A DNA stretch of 7,209 bases from positions 1 through 7,209 of the forward strand of contig CACXGR010000173.1 of the NCBI GenBank assembly GCA_902767235.1. Direction: 5' to 3'. The DNA is from an uncultured Lachnospiraceae bacterium. GTDB taxonomy: Bacteria; Bacillota; Clostridia; Lachnospirales; Lachnospiraceae. The position numbers and the translations under genes were made by a program. The notes under the pieces were generated by a model, which was not told where the DNA came from, did no database searches, and saw nothing but the letters and a program-made list of their open reading frames with translations. Of the stretch, positions 5,646 to 7,209 are shown one piece after another; position 1 is the first letter of the stretch, and each line of letters opens with the position of its first letter.

Positions 5646-6641
5646 TTAATTGTCAGTTCCGCCGGCGCTCTTTTTTTTCAGAAATGTATCGCGGTATCCA
5701 GAACCGCTTTCCGAAGTGCTGATCGTCTTCACGACCCGCAGGGAGTCGGATACGGTGACCTTCGGAACCGCTTTTACATAGTAGTAGTAATCGTCGTCCT
5801 CGAACTGGACGTTCTCAATGCGCGTGTAATCGACCATAAAGCAGAAGAACTGCACCAGGAATTCCAGCAGCAGCGACATGCCTGCGCTGATGAACACTTT
5901 GGTCAGATCGACGTTCGTGTCATACTGCATATCGCCGAACAGGATCACAAACAGTTCGACCATCGTGCCTGCGATGATCGCAATGGTCCAGGAATGCGCC
6001 GTCTCCAGGCGCCGGATGAAGTACACCACGATAACAGCCGCTGCCAGCGCTGCCGCAAGAATCCACATGGAGCGGTTCTGCATGAGCGCATCGACGATGT
6101 TTCTGAAATTGTCCACGGTCGCAGGCCCGATCTCACTGTTGGTCAGGGCCGCCTTGTTCTCCTCCACATACTGAAGGTATTTCACGATCACCACGCCGAA
6201 TCCGATGCCCACTGCGCTGCCGGGGGTAAAGAGAAGTCCCGCGATCACCGGCACCGCATACTCCAGACGCGCGGCAAAAGCCAGCGGGAGCAGGAGCAGC
6301 ATCACGGTGTCCTTGGGTGAGAACCTGAAATATAAGAGGAACATCAGCAAAAAGATCACCGCACCTACGATCATGACTTCCAGCGACAGCGTATACAGAT
6401 GCGCCAGGATCAGGAGCACCATGATCGCCGCGATGAAATTCATCGGCACCAGCGTGCACACAAGCGCGATGATCACGCCCAGGAGCTGGTTGGTCAGCCC
6501 CAGCGCAAATCCAATGTGGGCGTTGATGGTCCGTATGAGCAGGAAGGAAAGCACGAACTTAAACAGCGGATTGATGATATATTCATACTTCCCGTATCCC
6601 TCGATGATCTTTTTTCTTATCTCAATTATGCTTGTCAACAT
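5646..6641 (-). CDS. Uncharacterised polytopic membrane protein with acidic, tyrosine-rich tail
   Basis: I cannot assign a function. From the ATG at 6641 the protein is 331 residues. After a short N-terminal segment rich in Lys and Glu it has about eight or nine hydrophobic segments, roughly at 24-40, 52-84 (probably two), 86-105, 111-124, 127-157 (one or two), 192-209, 217-236 and 247-270. A hydrophilic stretch at 158-190 (YVEENKAALTNSEIG) probably forms a loop. The last 60 residues are a soluble tail starting with EDDDYYYY (281-288) and then KAVPKVTV, with many Ser and Thr, ending in a KKK cluster. No ATPase, transporter signature or catalytic motif is visible. A longer reading from 6740 would add 33 basic residues lying wholly inside the upstream gene; the Shine-Dalgarno favours 6641. 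It overlaps the upstream gene by 20 nt and ends 53 nt before cdaA, so a role in the envelope or in c-di-AMP signalling is possible but only inferred. Confidence 0.85.
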   Translation of the reverse strand: MLTSIIEIRKKIIEGYGKYEYIINPLFKFVLSFLLIRTINAHIGFALGLTNQLLGVIIALVCTLVPMNFIAAIMVLLILAHLYTLSLEVMIVGAVIFLLMFLLYFRFSPKDTVMLLLLPLAFAARLEYAVPVIAGLLFTPGSAVGIGFGVVIVKYLQYVEENKAALTNSEIGPATVDNFRNIVDALMQNRSMWILAAALAAAVIVVYFIRRLETAHSWTIAIIAGTMVELFVILFGDMQYDTNVDLTKVFISAGMSLLLEFLVQFFCFMVDYTRIENVQFEDDDYYYYVKAVPKVTVSDSLRVVKTISTSESGSGYRDTFLKKKSAGGTDN

Positions 6642-7035
6642 TCTTGTCTTCCTTTTCGTAACTTTCCTGAAGGCGCTCCAGTCTCTTGTTGTAGCGGTCA
6701 AGTCTCGCCTTCGCCGCGTTGTACCTCCACAGATAGACAAAGAACGATACCGCCAGGAAAAAGAACATAAATGCGGCGTATACCGTCAATGCTTTGGAGA
6801 AAAGACTCTCCAGCTGGTTCTCGTACAGCTGCGTCATCAGCGTGTCGTAGTGATAGCAGCAATATACGAACACAATTAAAAGGCAGGCCATCGTACCGCT
6901 TACGAAAGATCCCACCATATGTCCTATGATATAGTCATTTTTAAAATAGCCGTTCAGCTTGTCGTCCGCGATCCCCTCGCCTTCCTCGTATATGGCTAGT
7001 CTGGTCATCGTGCGGACTCTGTCGTTATTGATCAT
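6622..7035 (-). CDS. Uncharacterised small membrane protein, two helices plus coiled-coil tail
   Basis: I do not recognise the family. From the ATG at 7035 the protein is 137 residues: a polar N-terminus (1-36, with YEEGEGIADDKLNGYF at 16-31), a membrane helix at about 37-60 (GSFVSGTMACLLIVFVYCCY), a short loop of about 20 residues (YDTLMTQLYENQLESLFSK), a second helix at about 83-104 (TVYAAFMFFFLAVSFFVYLW), and a strongly charged tail at 105-137 (KARLDRYNKRLERLQESYEK) with heptad-like spacing that could form a coiled coil. An even number of helices would place both ends on the same side, probably the cytoplasm. The start at 7035 overlaps the comF stop as ATGA and has a good Shine-Dalgarno; a longer reading from 7110 lies wholly within comF. 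Its end overlaps the next gene by 20 nt, so the two membrane proteins are probably made together and may form a complex. Confidence 0.82.
   Translation of the reverse strand: MINNDRVRTMTRLAIYEEGEGIADDKLNGYFKNDYIIGHMVGSFVSGTMACLLIVFVYCCYHYDTLMTQLYENQLESLFSKALTVYAAFMFFFLAVSFFVYLWRYNAAKARLDRYNKRLERLQESYEKEDKNVDKHN
6648..6656 (-). promoter_or_regulatory. Shine-Dalgarno that decides the start of the polytopic membrane protein
   Basis: The minus strand reads AAAAGGAAG, ending 6 nt before the ATG at 6641. It lies in the last codons of the upstream gene and supports this start over the in-frame ATG at 6740. Confidence 0.6.
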
Positions 7036-7209
7036 AAACTGTTCTCTCCGATGGCAAGCGTCAGAAAACTGACCTCTTTGGCCCCTGCCTCCAGCAAGGG
7101 CCCGGCGCATGCATCGATCGTAGCGCCGGTCGTGAAAATATCGTCAATGAGCATAATCGACTTTAATCTTACACCATTTCCATATACATGGAAAGCCTTT
7201 TTCAAATTA
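7032..7209 (-). CDS. comF: ComF-family phosphoribosyltransferase-like protein, C-terminal end only
   Basis: Only the last 58 residues are visible; the gene enters from the right edge. The fragment carries the phosphoribosyltransferase PRPP-binding motif as IMLIDDIFTTGATIDACA (18-35 of the visible part): hydrophobic residues, two Asp, then TTGAT. It is followed by a helix and the final strand VSFLTLA. The motif close to the C-terminus and the short remainder match ComF/GntX proteins, which in naturally competent bacteria are needed for DNA uptake and otherwise have an uncertain role. Other type I phosphoribosyltransferases share the motif, and the zinc finger that would settle the ComF call is outside the window. 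The TGA stop overlaps the next gene's ATG by 4 nt. This region contains TTA leucine codons, which the leuA and proS genes appear to avoid. Confidence 0.82.
   Translation of the reverse strand, partial: NLKKAFHVYGNGVRLKSIMLIDDIFTTGATIDACAGPLLEAGAKEVSFLTLAIGENSL
7044..7049 (-). promoter_or_regulatory. Shine-Dalgarno of the small membrane protein, inside comF
   Basis: The minus strand reads GGAGAG, ending 8 nt before the ATG at 7035. It overlaps the last Gly-Glu codons of comF and supports the short start and coupling through the ATGA junction. Confidence 0.6.

Noticed and set aside
5631..5647. Inverted repeat AAACC/GGTTT at the stop of the polytopic membrane protein gene, as a possible terminator.
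   Set aside because: The stem is only 5 weak base pairs around a 7-nt loop and is followed by ATCCTCC rather than a U-tract.
6642..6740. Longer start at 6740 for the polytopic membrane protein.
   Set aside because: The extra 33 residues are Arg/Lys/Thr-rich without membrane character and lie wholly within the upstream gene, while the ATG at 6641 has a good ribosome site.
7036..7110. Longer start at 7110 for the small membrane protein.
   Set aside because: The extra 25 residues are an out-of-frame reading of the ComF C-terminus; the ATGA junction and GGAGAG site favour 7035.

Overview
The window is one uninterrupted run of eight genes, all on the minus strand, with gaps of 12 to 69 bases or outright overlaps and no convincing promoter or terminator on either strand. 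The DNA is moderately GC-rich. An archaeal/eukaryote-type (type 3) ProS with a zinc domain, a fungal/actinobacterial-type LeuA and a CdaA-CdaR pair together suggest an anaerobic Firmicute of class Clostridia, probably Lachnospiraceae. That placement is inference from gene type and order, not from a marker gene.

In transcription order (right to left) the window holds: the C-terminal end of comF (7032-7209); a small two-helix membrane protein of unknown function (6622-7035); a polytopic membrane protein of unknown function with a charged, tyrosine-rich tail (5646-6641); cdaA/dacA, the membrane diadenylate cyclase that makes c-di-AMP (4696-5592); cdaR/ybbR, its membrane-anchored extracytoplasmic regulator (3732-4763); leuA, 2-isopropylmalate synthase (1965-3668); proS, prolyl-tRNA synthetase (456-1895); and the N-terminal part of cca, the CCA-adding tRNA nucleotidyltransferase (1-443).

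The genes form two groups. The right half is an envelope and signalling group: comF, the two membrane proteins and cdaA-cdaR. Three of its four junctions overlap (4, 20 and 68 nt), which suggests translational coupling. The left half is metabolic and translational: leuA, proS and cca, separated by short gaps of 12 to 69 nt with good Shine-Dalgarno sequences. Small imperfect hairpins lie in the gaps before leuA and before proS; none has the U-tract of an intrinsic terminator, so read-through is expected.

Most of the window is well-known housekeeping biology. What merits a second look is the pair of unassigned membrane proteins sitting directly before the c-di-AMP cyclase, the long cdaA/cdaR overlap, and the presence of leuA-proS-cca where glmM often follows cdaR in Bacilli. 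I found no CRISPR, mobile element, tRNA, rRNA, riboswitch or T-box.
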